Part shown: positions 16,660-25,946 of the stretch, piece after piece | Layout of the letters: every line of letters starts with the position of its first letter | Numbering within the stretch: position 1 is the stretch's first letter | Source: an uncultured Selenomonas sp. | Lineage (GTDB): Bacteria > Bacillota > Negativicutes > Selenomonadales > Selenomonadaceae | Direction: 5' to 3' | Assembly (NCBI GenBank): GCA_905372355.1 | Contig: CAJPOT010000004.1 | Coordinates: 143,535-207,534 of the forward strand | DNA: 64,000 bases | Position numbers and translations under genes: made by a program | Notes under the pieces: generated by a model | Databases searched by the model: none | What the model was told of the DNA's origin: nothing | The model's input: only the letters and a program-made list of their open reading frames with translations

Positions 16660-18732
16660 TTAAATTCTCACCGTCCCAAGAATCTGAAGTTCAACCGTCT
16701 GCTCAATTTCCGCATGCGAGAGTACGACGAGCCCCTGTACGGAACGTTCGACAAGCTGTCGGAAGTAGGTGCGCACGGCGGGGCTTGTTAGCACGATCGG
16801 TTCGTAGCCCATGTTCGTGAGCTTCGGCAATTCCGCATTGAGCGACGCCAAGAGGCGCTGCATCGCATCGGGATCGAGGCTGACGTAAGAGCCGTGCTCC
16901 GTGCGCTGCACTGCACCGGCGATTTTGTTCTCCAATCCCGGGTCGAGCGTGATGCAAGGCAGCACGTTGTTCTGCACATACTGCTGCGAGATCTGCCGCG
17001 CGAGTGCATGGCGCACATACTCGGTGAGGATGTCCGTATCCTTTGTCGCGCGCCCGTAGTCGGAGAGTACTTCGAGAATCGTCTCCATGTCGCGTATGGA
17101 AACGCGTTCCGCCAGGAGGTTTGCGAGAACCTTCTGCACCTCGCCAACGACGAGAACCTCGGGCACAACCTCGTCGACAAGCGCCGGATTCGTCTTTTTC
17201 AAGTTGTCGAGGAGGTTCTGCGTCTCTTGACGTCCGAGGATCTCCGCAGCATGCATCTTGATGACTTCCGTCAGATGCGTCGCGAGCACAGATACGGCAT
17301 CAACGACCGTATAGCCGTTGAGCTCTGCCTGCTCACGCTGATCTTCGGCAATCCACAGCGCGGGAAGACCGAAGGCCGGCTCCGTCGTCTCGATGCCCGG
17401 TACTTCTTCGAACACCGTACCCGAGTTCATCGCGAGGTAATGATCGAGCATGAGTTCGCCGCGTGCTGTTTCGATTCCCTTGAGCTTGATGATATAGTTG
17501 TTCGGCTTGATCTGTATGTTGTCACGTATGCGAATCGTCGGCACGACGAGTCCGAGTTCCAACGCGCACTGCCGTCGGATCATGACGATACGTTCCAAAA
17601 GATCGCCGCCCTGCCCCGTGTCGACGAGCGGTATGAGACTGTAGCCGATCTCAAGCTCCATCGGATCAACCTGCAGCAGATTGACGATGTTCTCAGGCTT
17701 CGTGGCGTCCGCCTTCGCCTTCTCCGCCTTCTTCTGCTCGGGCACTTCCTCAACCGCCTTTTCCGAGCCCTTGAGGCGGCGAGCCGCGATGAAGCACAGG
17801 ACGGCAAGCGCTCCGAGTGGGATTCCCGGCATGCCCGGAACGATGGCGAGGAACAGCAGCACGCCGCTGACGATGTAGAAGATGCGGCTGCGGTTGAAGA
17901 GCTGCAGCGCCACGTCGAGTCCGAGGTTGCCCTTCGAGGATGCCGAGCGTGTGACGAGTATACCCGTTGCCGTCGAAATCATCAGCGCCGGAATCTGACT
18001 GACGAGACCTTCGCCGACCGTCAGCAGCGTGTAACTCTGCAGAGCCTGCAGCGCCGTCATGTTGCGCGTCAGCATGCCGATGACGAAACCGCCCGTGATG
18101 TTGATGATGATGATGATGATGGCCGCGATGGCATCGCCCTTGACGAACTTCGAGGCGCCGTCCATCGCGCCGTAGAAATCAGCCTCCTGCTGAATCTTCA
18201 AGCGCCTCTTGCTCGCCTCGGCGTCCGTGATGGCGCCCTGGTTCAGATCAGCGTCAATCGCCATCTGCTTGCCCGGCATCGCATCGAGAGTGAAGCGCGC
18301 CGACACCTCTGCGACGCGCTCCGCGCCCTTCGTGATGACGATGAACTGAATGATGATGAGGATTACGAAGATGATGAAGCCGACGAGTGCGTTACCGCCG
18401 ACGACGAAGTTACCGAACGCCATGATGACATCGCCCGCATAGCCGTTCAACAAGATCAGCCTCGTAGCGGATATGTTGAGCGCCAGCCGAAAGAGCGTCG
18501 TCACAAGGAGCAGCGATGGAAAGACCGAAAAATCAAGAGCCTCCACATTGTAGATCGTCACCATGACGATGACAAGCGCCAGCGTGATATTCACGCAGAT
18601 CAACAAATCAAGAAGAGCCGTCGGCAACGGGATGATCATCATGACGACGATCGTGACGATTGCCACAGCTATGAAGATGTCGCTGTATTTCGTTATGAAG
18701 CCATTGGAAAGCGTCGGATTTTCTGTCGCCAT
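16660..18732 (-). CDS. flhA: Flagellar export gate protein FlhA
   Basis: The 690 residues form an N-terminal membrane half (about eight helices, residues 15-315) with the conserved cytoplasmic FHIPEP-type region around RFTLDAMPGKQMAIDADLNQG, then a large soluble C-terminal domain (from about 350) that builds the nonameric docking ring for substrates and chaperones. The length is normal. GAGGAG lies upstream of the ATG. The order flhB-flhA-flhF-flhG is as in Bacillus. Confidence 0.97.
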   Translation of the reverse strand: MATENPTLSNGFITKYSDIFIAVAIVTIVVMMIIPLPTALLDLLICVNITLALVIVMVTIYNVEALDFSVFPSLLLVTTLFRLALNISATRLILLNGYAGDVIMAFGNFVVGGNALVGFIIFVILIIIQFIVITKGAERVAEVSARFTLDAMPGKQMAIDADLNQGAITDAEASKRRLKIQQEADFYGAMDGASKFVKGDAIAAIIIIIINITGGFVIGMLTRNMTALQALQSYTLLTVGEGLVSQIPALMISTATGILVTRSASSKGNLGLDVALQLFNRSRIFYIVSGVLLFLAIVPGMPGIPLGALAVLCFIAARRLKGSEKAVEEVPEQKKAEKAKADATKPENIVNLLQVDPMELEIGYSLIPLVDTGQGGDLLERIVMIRRQCALELGLVVPTIRIRDNIQIKPNNYIIKLKGIETARGELMLDHYLAMNSGTVFEEVPGIETTEPAFGLPALWIAEDQREQAELNGYTVVDAVSVLATHLTEVIKMHAAEILGRQETQNLLDNLKKTNPALVDEVVPEVLVVGEVQKVLANLLAERVSIRDMETILEVLSDYGRATKDTDILTEYVRHALARQISQQYVQNNVLPCITLDPGLENKIAGAVQRTEHGSYVSLDPDAMQRLLASLNAELPKLTNMGYEPIVLTSPAVRTYFRQLVERSVQGLVVLSHAEIEQTVELQILGTVRI

Positions 18733-18768
18733 GCTGTTCTTGCTCCTCTATCCCTGGGAAACTTCTCC

Positions 18769-19851
18769 TCAAGCAAATTTTTTCTTTTTCAATCGGTAGA
18801 CGTAAGCGAGCACCTCTGCAACCGCTTGGTAAAGTTCGGGCGGCACGATGCCTCCGACCTCCACCGCCGCATAGAGCGCCCGCGCCAGAGGCTTGTTTTC
18901 CACGATCGTCACGCGGTGTTCTCTCGCGATATCCTTGATCTTCTGCGCGACGAGATCCTGCCCTTTGGCAACGACTTCCGGCGCCTTCATGCCCGCCTTG
19001 TACTTCAAGGCGACGGCGTAATGCGTCGGGTTCGTCACGATGACGTCGGCTTCCGGCACTTCCTTCATCATGCGATTCATCGCCATCTGCTGCTGCTTCT
19101 GGCGGATCTTGCCCTTGATCTGTGGATCGCCTTCCGTCTGCTTGAACTCTTCCTTGATGTCCTGCTTGCTCATCTTGAGATCCTGCGTCGTCTGCCATTT
19201 CTGATAGGCAAAATCCGCTGCCGCCATGACGAAGTAGACGATGATGATCTGAAATACGAGTGAGAAAATGATGTCGCCCATACGCGCCATGCTGCTCTTG
19301 AGATCGAGATAGATAAACTCCGGCATATACATGATCTCTCCGGACAAGTAGACGTAGAGAAACGCGCCGATGATCGCGATCTTCAAGAGGGACTTCAGCA
19401 GTTCCACGAGCGAGCGCTTCGAGAAGATGCGTCCGAATCCCGTGATGGGATTGAGCTTGTCCAGTTTGAAAGAAAGCGGCTCCGTCGTGAACATGAAACC
19501 GACTTGGTAGAAATTGATAGCCAGTCCCATGACGAGAATGGCGATCATCACAGGAAACGCCGTCTTCGCCAGAACGATCATCCCATCGATGATGAGGCGC
19601 ATGACCGTTTCCGCATCGATCGTCTGGTTCATGTTTGCATAGATATGAATCGTGTACGTCTCGATTTCTGTTAAAATCGTGCTGCCGAGCGCGCGCATCA
19701 CGAAGAATCCCGCCAAGAGCACGAAGGCGCCGCTGAGCTCCTGGCTTCTCGCGACCTGCCCTTTCTGCCGCGCATCATTGCGCCGTTTCGCCGTAGGCTC
19801 TTCCGTCTTCTCTCCGGCAAAGAGCTGAAGGTCGAAGACGAACTCGGTCAT
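18769..19851 (-). CDS. flhB: Flagellar export switch protein FlhB
   Basis: The 360-residue product begins with the typical MTEF...GEKTEEPTAKRR sequence, has four membrane helices (about 40-60, 90-115, 150-170 and 190-212) and a cytoplasmic domain with the self-cleavage motif NPTH at 274-277. Cleavage there switches export from rod/hook to filament substrates. The ATG at 19851 is used because upstream in-frame codons read back into fliR. The ribosome binding site is weak, suggesting coupling to fliR, whose stop codon is 4 nt upstream. Confidence 0.95.
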   Translation of the reverse strand: MTEFVFDLQLFAGEKTEEPTAKRRNDARQKGQVARSQELSGAFVLLAGFFVMRALGSTILTEIETYTIHIYANMNQTIDAETVMRLIIDGMIVLAKTAFPVMIAILVMGLAINFYQVGFMFTTEPLSFKLDKLNPITGFGRIFSKRSLVELLKSLLKIAIIGAFLYVYLSGEIMYMPEFIYLDLKSSMARMGDIIFSLVFQIIIVYFVMAAADFAYQKWQTTQDLKMSKQDIKEEFKQTEGDPQIKGKIRQKQQQMAMNRMMKEVPEADVIVTNPTHYAVALKYKAGMKAPEVVAKGQDLVAQKIKDIAREHRVTIVENKPLARALYAAVEVGGIVPPELYQAVAEVLAYVYRLKKKKFA

Positions 19852-19855
19852 TTCG

Positions 19856-20638
19856 CTATTGTATTGCATGGAGGGCGGTAGTGATCTGCGCATACGTTTC
19901 ATTGAACAACACATCCAGAAACAAGACGTAGAACGGCATGAGGATCGAGAGAACGAACATGCCGATGACAATTTGAAGTGGCAGGCCGACGACAAAGATG
20001 TTGAGCTGCGGCATCGTGCGCGCCAAGATACCAAGACCGACGTTCGTCAAGAGTATGGAGAACGTCACGGGCATCGCCAGCTTCATGCCCGTAACGAAAA
20101 CGCCGTTGACCAGATTGACAGCAAACCCCGCAAGGTTCGACGAAGGAGAAAGCCCCATCATCGGCACGGATTGAAAGCTCTCAAACAGCGCCGCAATGAG
20201 CATATGATGTCCATTGACGACGAGAAAGACGATGATCGCCAAATTATAAAGAAAACTTCCGATAAGCGGAATTTGCTGACCGGAAGTCGGGTCCATCACA
20301 TTGACCATTGCGAATCCAACCTGCATATCCATGACCTTGCCGGCGAAATGAATGGCCGAAAAAGTCACATATGCCACAAAGCCGATCAACCAGCCAACAA
20401 AGAGTTCTCCTGCTGCTGCCGCCGCATAAAGGAAGACATTGTCCGGCGCCGACACAGGGCCGTAGCTGTCCACGATGGGGAACAGCACGAAGGAAAACGC
20501 AACAGCAGTCCCCACACGAATATGCGCGGGGATATTCAGACTGCCAAAAAAAGGCGCGATGACGAAAATTCCCGTAACGCGCGTCAGAACGAGCAGATAA
20601 GCTGCCGCATGACCCTGGAGCAGGGTGTAAAAATCCAC
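19856..20638 (-). CDS. fliR: Flagellar export gate protein FliR
   Basis: The 260-residue integral membrane protein has about six hydrophobic segments and FliR landmarks such as TRVTGIFVIAPFFGS near the N terminus and FVGWLIGFV near residue 78. It joins FliP and FliQ in the export-gate core. The start is GTG with GGGGAG upstream. It is followed at once by flhB; the two are separate genes here, not the FliR-FlhB fusion found in some clostridia. Confidence 0.95.
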   Translation of the reverse strand: MDFYTLLQGHAAAYLLVLTRVTGIFVIAPFFGSLNIPAHIRVGTAVAFSFVLFPIVDSYGPVSAPDNVFLYAAAAAGELFVGWLIGFVAYVTFSAIHFAGKVMDMQVGFAMVNVMDPTSGQQIPLIGSFLYNLAIIVFLVVNGHHMLIAALFESFQSVPMMGLSPSSNLAGFAVNLVNGVFVTGMKLAMPVTFSILLTNVGLGILARTMPQLNIFVVGLPLQIVIGMFVLSILMPFYVLFLDVLFNETYAQITTALHAIQ

Positions 20639-20654
20639 GGCGCATCTCCCCTCG

Positions 20655-20924
20655 TTATCCGATATAGAGCGGCAAGTTCACGAAAATATTCGTGAAGTAT
20701 TCCACGAGGATGCTGAGCATCCACGGCCCAAAAATCAAGATGGCGACAAACACCGCAATGATCTTCGGAATAAAAGCAAGCGTAGCCTCCTGAATGGACG
20801 TGGTCGCTTGAAAGACGCTCACAAGGAGTCCAACAGCAAGACCGAGGCCAAGCATGGGGGCGGACACCAAGAGCACGATCCAAAGGGCGTTCTGCCCGAT
20901 CTGTATGATGAGATCGCTGGACAT
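20655..20924 (-). CDS. fliQ: Flagellar export gate protein FliQ
   Basis: The 89 residues have two membrane helices (about 15-40 and 50-75) with the characteristic central sequence VSVFQATTSIQEATLAFIPKI. It assembles with FliP and FliR into the export pore. AGGAGG lies before the ATG. Spacing is 11 nt to fliP and 16 nt to fliR. Confidence 0.96.
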   Translation of the reverse strand: MSSDLIIQIGQNALWIVLLVSAPMLGLGLAVGLLVSVFQATTSIQEATLAFIPKIIAVFVAILIFGPWMLSILVEYFTNIFVNLPLYIG

Positions 20925-20935
20925 CCGCGTCCCTC

Positions 20936-21691
20936 CTACCTAAAGCTCATGATGAGCGACTTAATCAGAAGATGCCAGCCGTCGACCATGACAAAGAGCA
21001 GGATCTTGAACGGCAGGGAAATCATGACAGGCGGCAACATCATCATGCCCATTGACATCAAGGTGCTCGCCACGATCATGTCGATCACGATGAACGGGAT
21101 GTAGATCATGAAGCCGATCTGAAACGCTGTCTTGAGTTCGCTGATGACGAAGGCCGGTATCAAGGTCGCCGTCGAGACGTCCGCCTGCGACTGAGGCCGC
21201 TCGGCATCGGAAAGATTGACGAAAAGCGCCAAATCCGACTCACGCGTCTGGCGGAACATGAACTCCCTGAGAGGCGCAAGCGTGTTGTCAATCGCCTGCT
21301 CCTGTGTGATCTGCCCTGCAAGGTACGGCTGAATTCCCTGCTGATTCGCCTCGCTCCAATACGGCTGCATGATGTAGAACGTCAGAAAGAGCGACAGGGC
21401 AAGCACCACCTGATTCGGCGGCACATTCTGCGTCGACATGGCGTTCCTCAAAAAGCCGATGACGACAACGATGCGCACGAACGAGGTCGTCATGACCAAG
21501 ATCGACGGCACAAGCGAAAGGATCGTCAGAAGCGCCAGAACCTGCAGGGAGGCCGCGACGTCCTGCGGACCCGCCGCCTCGCCGACACTGACGCTGAAAC
21601 TTGGAATCAGAGGCGCCGCAAGAGCTTCCTGTGCAATGAGCAGCAAGGAAAAGAAAAGGAAGCTTCCCAGCAAAATCGGCCGCTTCTCCAT
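20936..21691 (-). CDS. fliP: Flagellar export gate protein FliP
   Basis: The 251-residue product begins with a signal sequence, as is usual for FliP, followed by LTILSLVPSILVMTTSFVRIVVVIGFLRNA and later helices ending in MVDGWHLLIKSLI. It forms the pentameric core of the export pore. The first ATG follows a TTG codon, so the true start may be one codon earlier at 21694. Confidence 0.96.
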   Translation of the reverse strand: MEKRPILLGSFLFFSLLLIAQEALAAPLIPSFSVSVGEAAGPQDVAASLQVLALLTILSLVPSILVMTTSFVRIVVVIGFLRNAMSTQNVPPNQVVLALSLFLTFYIMQPYWSEANQQGIQPYLAGQITQEQAIDNTLAPLREFMFRQTRESDLALFVNLSDAERPQSQADVSTATLIPAFVISELKTAFQIGFMIYIPFIVIDMIVASTLMSMGMMMLPPVMISLPFKILLFVMVDGWHLLIKSLIMSFR

Positions 21692-21709
21692 CAACGCTTC
21701 ACAACTCCT

Positions 21710-22264
21710 CTACTTCCGAAATACGTCATTCTTGAATATCGTCGGGATTCTTTCGGCCAGCTTGTCAAGAGAGCCAAACTGCCGCTCAAACCCCGCTGTG
21801 CTGGGAAACGGCGTTGGCGACGCCTCCATGCTCTTCTTCAAGATTGCCTCCGCCTCCGCCGCATCCTCAACCTCTCCCAAGAGAGTGATCGTATGTTCCG
21901 TCACGCCGAGTAGCAAAATTCTGCCCGCCAACTCAACGACACAAGCAGAGCGGCCAGGGCCAAGTGGAAGATTTTCCAGCAAGCGCCCGCCGCCACCTGA
22001 CATCGCACGCCCGAAACGTCCACCCAAGATCTTGGAAACGTAATAGGCAAGACCAGCCACGAAGAGAAACACGACAACGAGGCTCGCGACATAGGCGATG
22101 GTAGACCACCATGAAACACCTGGTGTACCGTTCGGCGCCGGATCCTGGTTTTCATAGCCCGAAAGATATCCTCCGCCGTCTGCGGCCAAGCCGACGGATG
22201 GAAGGACAAGGGTAAAGAAAACCCACAGGAGGAGGCAAAGGAAGTACCCCTTTCTTCCCAGCAT
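21710..22264 (-). CDS. fliO: Flagellar biosynthetic protein FliO
   Basis: The 184 residues start with a signal-like hydrophobic segment (about 6-26), then a second membrane helix (about 50-73), then a cytoplasmic domain with the conserved FliO stretch LPLGPGRSACVVELAGRILLLGVTEHTITLL. FliO helps assemble the FliP complex. The ATG overlaps the cheY stop by one base (TGATG), implying translational coupling. Confidence 0.9.
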   Translation of the reverse strand: MLGRKGYFLCLLLWVFFTLVLPSVGLAADGGGYLSGYENQDPAPNGTPGVSWWSTIAYVASLVVVFLFVAGLAYYVSKILGGRFGRAMSGGGGRLLENLPLGPGRSACVVELAGRILLLGVTEHTITLLGEVEDAAEAEAILKKSMEASPTPFPSTAGFERQFGSLDKLAERIPTIFKNDVFRK

Positions 22265-22626
22265 CAGCCAAGCGCTTTACGCACGGCCTCAAGGACGCGA
22301 TCCGCTTGGAACGGCTTGACGATGAAATCGCGTGCGCCCGCTTGGATCGCCTCGATGACCATCGCCTGCTGGCCCATAGCGCTGCACATGACAACTTTCG
22401 CATTCGGGTCAACCTTCTTGATTTCCTTGACCGCACTGATGCCATCCATCTCAGGCATCGTAATGTCCATCGTCACGAGATCGGGTTTGAGCTCCTGATA
22501 CTTCTCCAAAGCCTTCATACCATTTTCCGCTTCACCAACGATCTCATAGCCGTTTTTGGACAAGATGTCCTTGACCATCATTCGCATGAATGCCGCATCA
22601 TCCACCACTAAAACTCTGCTTGCCAT
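22264..22626 (-). CDS. cheY: Chemotaxis response regulator CheY
   Basis: The 120-residue single receiver domain has Asp9/Asp10 for Mg2+ binding, phospho-acceptor Asp54 in VTMDITMPEMDG, Ser82 in CSAMG and Lys104 in VKPF. Phosphorylated CheY binds the N-terminal motifs of FliM and FliY encoded next to it. GAGGAGAG precedes the ATG. It appears to have its own promoter in the 177-nt gap after fliY. Confidence 0.96.
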   Translation of the reverse strand: MASRVLVVDDAAFMRMMVKDILSKNGYEIVGEAENGMKALEKYQELKPDLVTMDITMPEMDGISAVKEIKKVDPNAKVVMCSAMGQQAMVIEAIQAGARDFIVKPFQADRVLEAVRKALG

Positions 22627-22761
22627 AAATATCTCTCCTCATCTGATCTATATGCCTGTTTTCCACGCGCAGATGCCGTTCATGCACATCCGCGTTGGAC
22701 TGCACAAGAGCCGCCCGCGGCTTTTGGCGCAGTCTGCGATGCAAATCACATCGTATATCCT

Positions 22762-22790
22762 ATTGTATATGAATCACCCGAAAATGTCCA
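22762..22790 (-). promoter_or_regulatory. Internal sigma-A promoter before cheY-fliOPQR
   Basis: On the minus strand TGGACA (22785-22790), a 17-bp spacer and TACAAT (22762-22767) each differ from consensus by one base. It lies in the 177-nt gap between fliY and cheY, leaving a leader of about 130 nt without clear structure. Confidence 0.65.
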
Positions 22791-22803
22791 GTGAGGGACA
22801 CGC

Positions 22804-23988
22804 TTATTGCAGTTGCTGCGCCCTTTCCGCCGGACTTACGATGTCGGTGATGCGCACGCCGAAGTTTTCGTCAATAACGACGACTTCGCCCTTTGCTAAG
22901 AACTTACCGTTGACCATGATGTCAACCGGTTCGCCTGCGAGCTTATCAAGCTCGACAATGGAGCCGTTCGTAAGTTCCAGAATATCCTTGATTGTCTTTC
23001 TCGTGCGTCCTAGCTCCACGGTTACCTGAAGCGGCACATCGAGAATCAAGCCGATATTCGCATCATTCACTTGCACGGGAGCTGTCGAAAGCGGTGCAAA
23101 CATCGCAGGCTGTACGGGCACATTCGACGCCACATGCGGCGTCGGTGGCGCACCGTAGGCCGGAGCGGCGCCCGTCATCGGCGCTGCCGGCGGCGGAGCC
23201 GCTGCTGCCGACGTTGGCGTGGGTGCTGCCGGTGCCGGTGTTGGTGCTGGCATTGGCTCTTCCTCCTCTGCTTCGTTGTTCAACAAATATCCCACCATTT
23301 CCTTCGCGACAGGAATCGGCAGAATCTGCATGATCTCGCTGTCGATCAACCCGTCGACTTCCATGCGAAAGGAAATCTTCGCGATCGGGTCTTCTGCCGA
23401 AACAATTTCCGTGACCTTGTCCTGCGATCCGAGATCGATCATGTTGACCTTCGGCGGCGAGATATCAATCTTCTTGTTGAACATCGTCGACAACGATGTG
23501 GCGACCGACCCCATCATCTGGTTCATCGATTCGCCGACGGCGCTCATGTGGATCTCGTTGAGTTCCTGCGTCGGGTTCGTGCCGTCGCCGCCCATCATGA
23601 GATCGGCAATGATCGAAGCGTCCTGCGCCTGGATCGCGAGCACGTTGTTTCCGTCGATGCCGACCGTATAGCCGACCTCCACGATGAGGTAAGGCATCGG
23701 GTACTGGTCTTTGATCGAGGCCAGCGTATCCACCGACACTGTTGGTGTCGTGATCGAAACCTTGTGTCCTAAGAGAACCGAGAGCGTCGTCGCCGCGCTC
23801 CCCATGGAAATGTTGCCTATTTCTCCGAGCGCGTCGCGCTCCATATCCGTCAGAGCATCCCCTTCTTGAGATGGAGAACCTTCCGCGGGCGCCGGGTTAT
23901 CCGCCGGGGCATCGGCTGCTGCCGTGCTGTCGCCGCCGCCGTTTAATAACGCATCAATTTCCTCTTGCGAAATTAAATCATCACTCAT
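22804..23988 (-). CDS. fliY: Flagellar switch protein and CheY-P phosphatase FliY
   Basis: The 394 residues start with a CheY-P binding motif (LISQEEIDALLNGG), then a CheC-like region with two phosphatase signatures (ALGEIGNISMGSA and AVGESMNQMMGSV), an Ala/Pro-rich linker (about 248-310) and a FliN domain (LDVPLQVTVELGR to the end). It combines C-ring structure with CheY-P dephosphorylation, as in Bacillus. The chosen ATG overlaps the fliM stop by 8 nt. Confidence 0.95.
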   Translation of the reverse strand: MSDDLISQEEIDALLNGGGDSTAAADAPADNPAPAEGSPSQEGDALTDMERDALGEIGNISMGSAATTLSVLLGHKVSITTPTVSVDTLASIKDQYPMPYLIVEVGYTVGIDGNNVLAIQAQDASIIADLMMGGDGTNPTQELNEIHMSAVGESMNQMMGSVATSLSTMFNKKIDISPPKVNMIDLGSQDKVTEIVSAEDPIAKISFRMEVDGLIDSEIMQILPIPVAKEMVGYLLNNEAEEEEPMPAPTPAPAAPTPTSAAAAPPPAAPMTGAAPAYGAPPTPHVASNVPVQPAMFAPLSTAPVQVNDANIGLILDVPLQVTVELGRTRKTIKDILELTNGSIVELDKLAGEPVDIMVNGKFLAKGEVVVIDENFGVRITDIVSPAERAQQLQ

Positions 23989-24985
23989 CCGTATCTTCAT
24001 CCCCTTCAAAGGCTACTTGTGTAATCTGGACTGCCGAACGCTTGCCTTGAGTGCCCGGCCGGCAAAGGAACTTGGGCTTCTGCCCGACGAGGATCTTCAG
24101 TTCATCCTTGACCTTCGTATCGAGCTGCAGCACATCGCCGAAGCCCAAGGTCAAGAACTCGCGAATCGTCATATTGATGGTGCCAAGTTCCACAATCAAA
24201 GGAATCGGCGACTTATGAATCTTCTTCTCAAGTGCACGAATCTTGTCCGGGTTGTTGTCCTTCGCGACGGAAGCCGCCACCCAGAAGGAAGTCGAGAGTT
24301 TCGACATGACGGGCTCCAAGACAAGATACGGGATGCAGAGGGTCATGAAGCCCTCCACCTCACCGATCTTGACCTGCACAGTAACGATGATGACCATGTC
24401 GCTCGGTGGCACGATCTGCACGAATCCTGGATTCGCCTCGATTGCCTCAAGAATCGGATTGATCTCAGTCACATTCGACCAAGATTCCTTGAGAAACTCG
24501 CTCGCCTTCGCGATAAACTTGCGCATGACCGCTTCTTCAATCTCCGTGAGGATGCGTGGCTTTAGCGTGTTCTCACCCAAGCCTCCAAATACGCGGTCGA
24601 TGTAGGCAAAGGCAATGCCCGTGTTGACCTCCATGATGATGTTGCCCTTCAAAGGCGGCAACGCCATGACGCCGATGACACTCGGATTACTCAAAGACTG
24701 CAGGAATTCCTGGTAAGTGAGCTGCTCCACGGAAACGACTTCCACGTTGACCATCGTCCGCAAATGGGTAGATAGGTGGGTGTTCAAGAGACGCGCGAAG
24801 TTCTCATAGAGCATATTCAGCGTGCGGATCTGGTCTTTCGAGAACTTATCCGGTCGCTTGAAGTCGTATGTCTTGACCTTTCTCTCTTCCTCTTCCGCCT
24901 GCACTTCTTCGGCGGAAACCTCACCGGTCGACAGAGCTGAGAGAAGTTTGTCTATCTCGTTTTGTGACAAGACATCTTCTGCCAA
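23981..24985 (-). CDS. fliM: Flagellar motor switch protein FliM
   Basis: The 334-residue protein has the N-terminal CheY-P binding motif LSQNEIDKLLSAL, a middle CheC-like domain without phosphatase residues, and a C-terminal FliN-like domain (TINMTIREFLTLGFGDVLQLD). It forms the C-ring together with FliG and FliY. The start is TTG with GGAGGAAGA just upstream. It lies 36 nt after fliL. Confidence 0.96.
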   Translation of the reverse strand: MAEDVLSQNEIDKLLSALSTGEVSAEEVQAEEEERKVKTYDFKRPDKFSKDQIRTLNMLYENFARLLNTHLSTHLRTMVNVEVVSVEQLTYQEFLQSLSNPSVIGVMALPPLKGNIIMEVNTGIAFAYIDRVFGGLGENTLKPRILTEIEEAVMRKFIAKASEFLKESWSNVTEINPILEAIEANPGFVQIVPPSDMVIIVTVQVKIGEVEGFMTLCIPYLVLEPVMSKLSTSFWVAASVAKDNNPDKIRALEKKIHKSPIPLIVELGTINMTIREFLTLGFGDVLQLDTKVKDELKILVGQKPKFLCRPGTQGKRSAVQITQVAFEGDEDTDE

Positions 24986-25021
24986 TCTTCCTCCTCCTTT
25001 CTCCCATGCTCAGATGACCCA

Positions 25022-25531
25022 TCACTGCATGAGGAAGCTCGTGATGTAGACCTCATACACCGACCCTTCACCCAATGCCTTGTTCAGGCTATCGCGCAAG
25101 GTCGTCTTCAACTCATCCTGTTTGCCCGCATCGAGTTCCTCAACCTTCAGGGAGCGCAGCGTCTGCAGTGTCACATCCATGACCTTCGTCTCCGCCGGCG
25201 CCAGGAGCTTGCCATCGGCAATATTGTCCTTCTTGCCAGGGTTCATCTCCAGGACAATGCTCGTCTTCAAGAAGCGCCCCGCTTTGAGGCCACCGACGTT
25301 GACGAGTATGCCATCCTTGGGATCGCCGAGCTTGATGAAGACTCCTGGATCGTGGCTCAGCCTCGAGGGGCCGCCGTCACCAGCATTGTTCGCCATCATA
25401 TGCTGCGTGATGAAAAAGGAAATACCGACTGCCGCGGCCAACGCCACGACGACGATGACAACGATCAGGATGATCGGGGACTTCTTGCTCGGCTCTGGAG
25501 CAATGGCCTGCACTTCTTTTTCTTCCGCCAT
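25022..25531 (-). CDS. fliL: Flagellar basal body-associated protein FliL
   Basis: The 169 residues have one N-terminal membrane helix (about 18-42) and an extracytoplasmic domain with FliL features: FIKLGDP, GGLKAGRFLKTSIVLEMN, and the closing region LRDSLNKALGEGSVYEVYITSFLMQ. FliL supports the stator around the motor. AGGAGGAGG precedes the ATG. Confidence 0.93.
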   Translation of the reverse strand: MAEEKEVQAIAPEPSKKSPIILIVVIVVVALAAAVGISFFITQHMMANNAGDGGPSRLSHDPGVFIKLGDPKDGILVNVGGLKAGRFLKTSIVLEMNPGKKDNIADGKLLAPAETKVMDVTLQTLRSLKVEELDAGKQDELKTTLRDSLNKALGEGSVYEVYITSFLMQ

Positions 25532-25589
25532 GAAACTTCCTCCTCCTAACTCTTCTCTCTATCATCAATCATCCGAGAAAACCCCGGAA

Positions 25590-25790
25590 TCACAAACCAT
25601 GCACGCCGCGGCGGTATTCCATGACACGCCGCACGATCTCCTCCATCGATTCTTCCACGATGAGTTTCTTTCCATTCGTGAGGGTGACGACCGTATCGGG
25701 CGTTTCCTCCACCGTTTCTATTATTTCGGCGTTGAGGACGAATTCCCCTTTTTTGTGCGCCTCCGACTTGAACTTTGTCAGTTTGATCAT
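25590..25790 (-). CDS. flbD: FlbD family flagellar protein
   Basis: The 66-residue product begins MIKLTKF and contains EFVLNAEIIETVEETPDTVVTLTNGKK, the signature of the small FlbD family found between hook and FliL genes in Firmicutes and spirochaetes. Its function is not established. It is not the Caulobacter regulator of the same name. It follows the structured gap after flgE. Confidence 0.88.
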   Translation of the reverse strand: MIKLTKFKSEAHKKGEFVLNAEIIETVEETPDTVVTLTNGKKLIVEESMEEIVRRVMEYRRGVHGL

Positions 25791-25857
25791 TCGCCCATCC
25801 TTTCGCCGTAAGAAGTACGGACAGAAATCCAGCCGTACTCCTTAAGAATAAGTGCGG

Positions 25858-25934
25858 GGACAGGGCGAGGGGAAGATCCCCCGCCTCCCTGTCCTTATAA
25901 GAGCTGAGATACCGCGTACACTGCGGCCTCTCAG
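25858..25934 (-). other. Hairpins in the flgE-flbD gap
   Basis: Two stable hairpins lie just after flgE. At 25904-25934, CTGAGA and CCGC pair with GCGG and TCTCAG. At 25858-25894, GGACAGGG pairs with CCCTGTCC around further G/C pairs. A weaker third, AGTACGG/CCGTACT, follows at about 25814-25840. None has a clear U tract on the minus strand, so they look more like RNA-stabilising or processing elements than terminators. Confidence 0.6.
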
Positions 25935-25946
25935 TTCAGACTGTCA

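Noticed and set aside
16894..19263. 789-codon open frame on the plus strand opposite flhA and flhB
   Set aside because: Shadow of two well-conserved genes; composition is typical of antisense translation.
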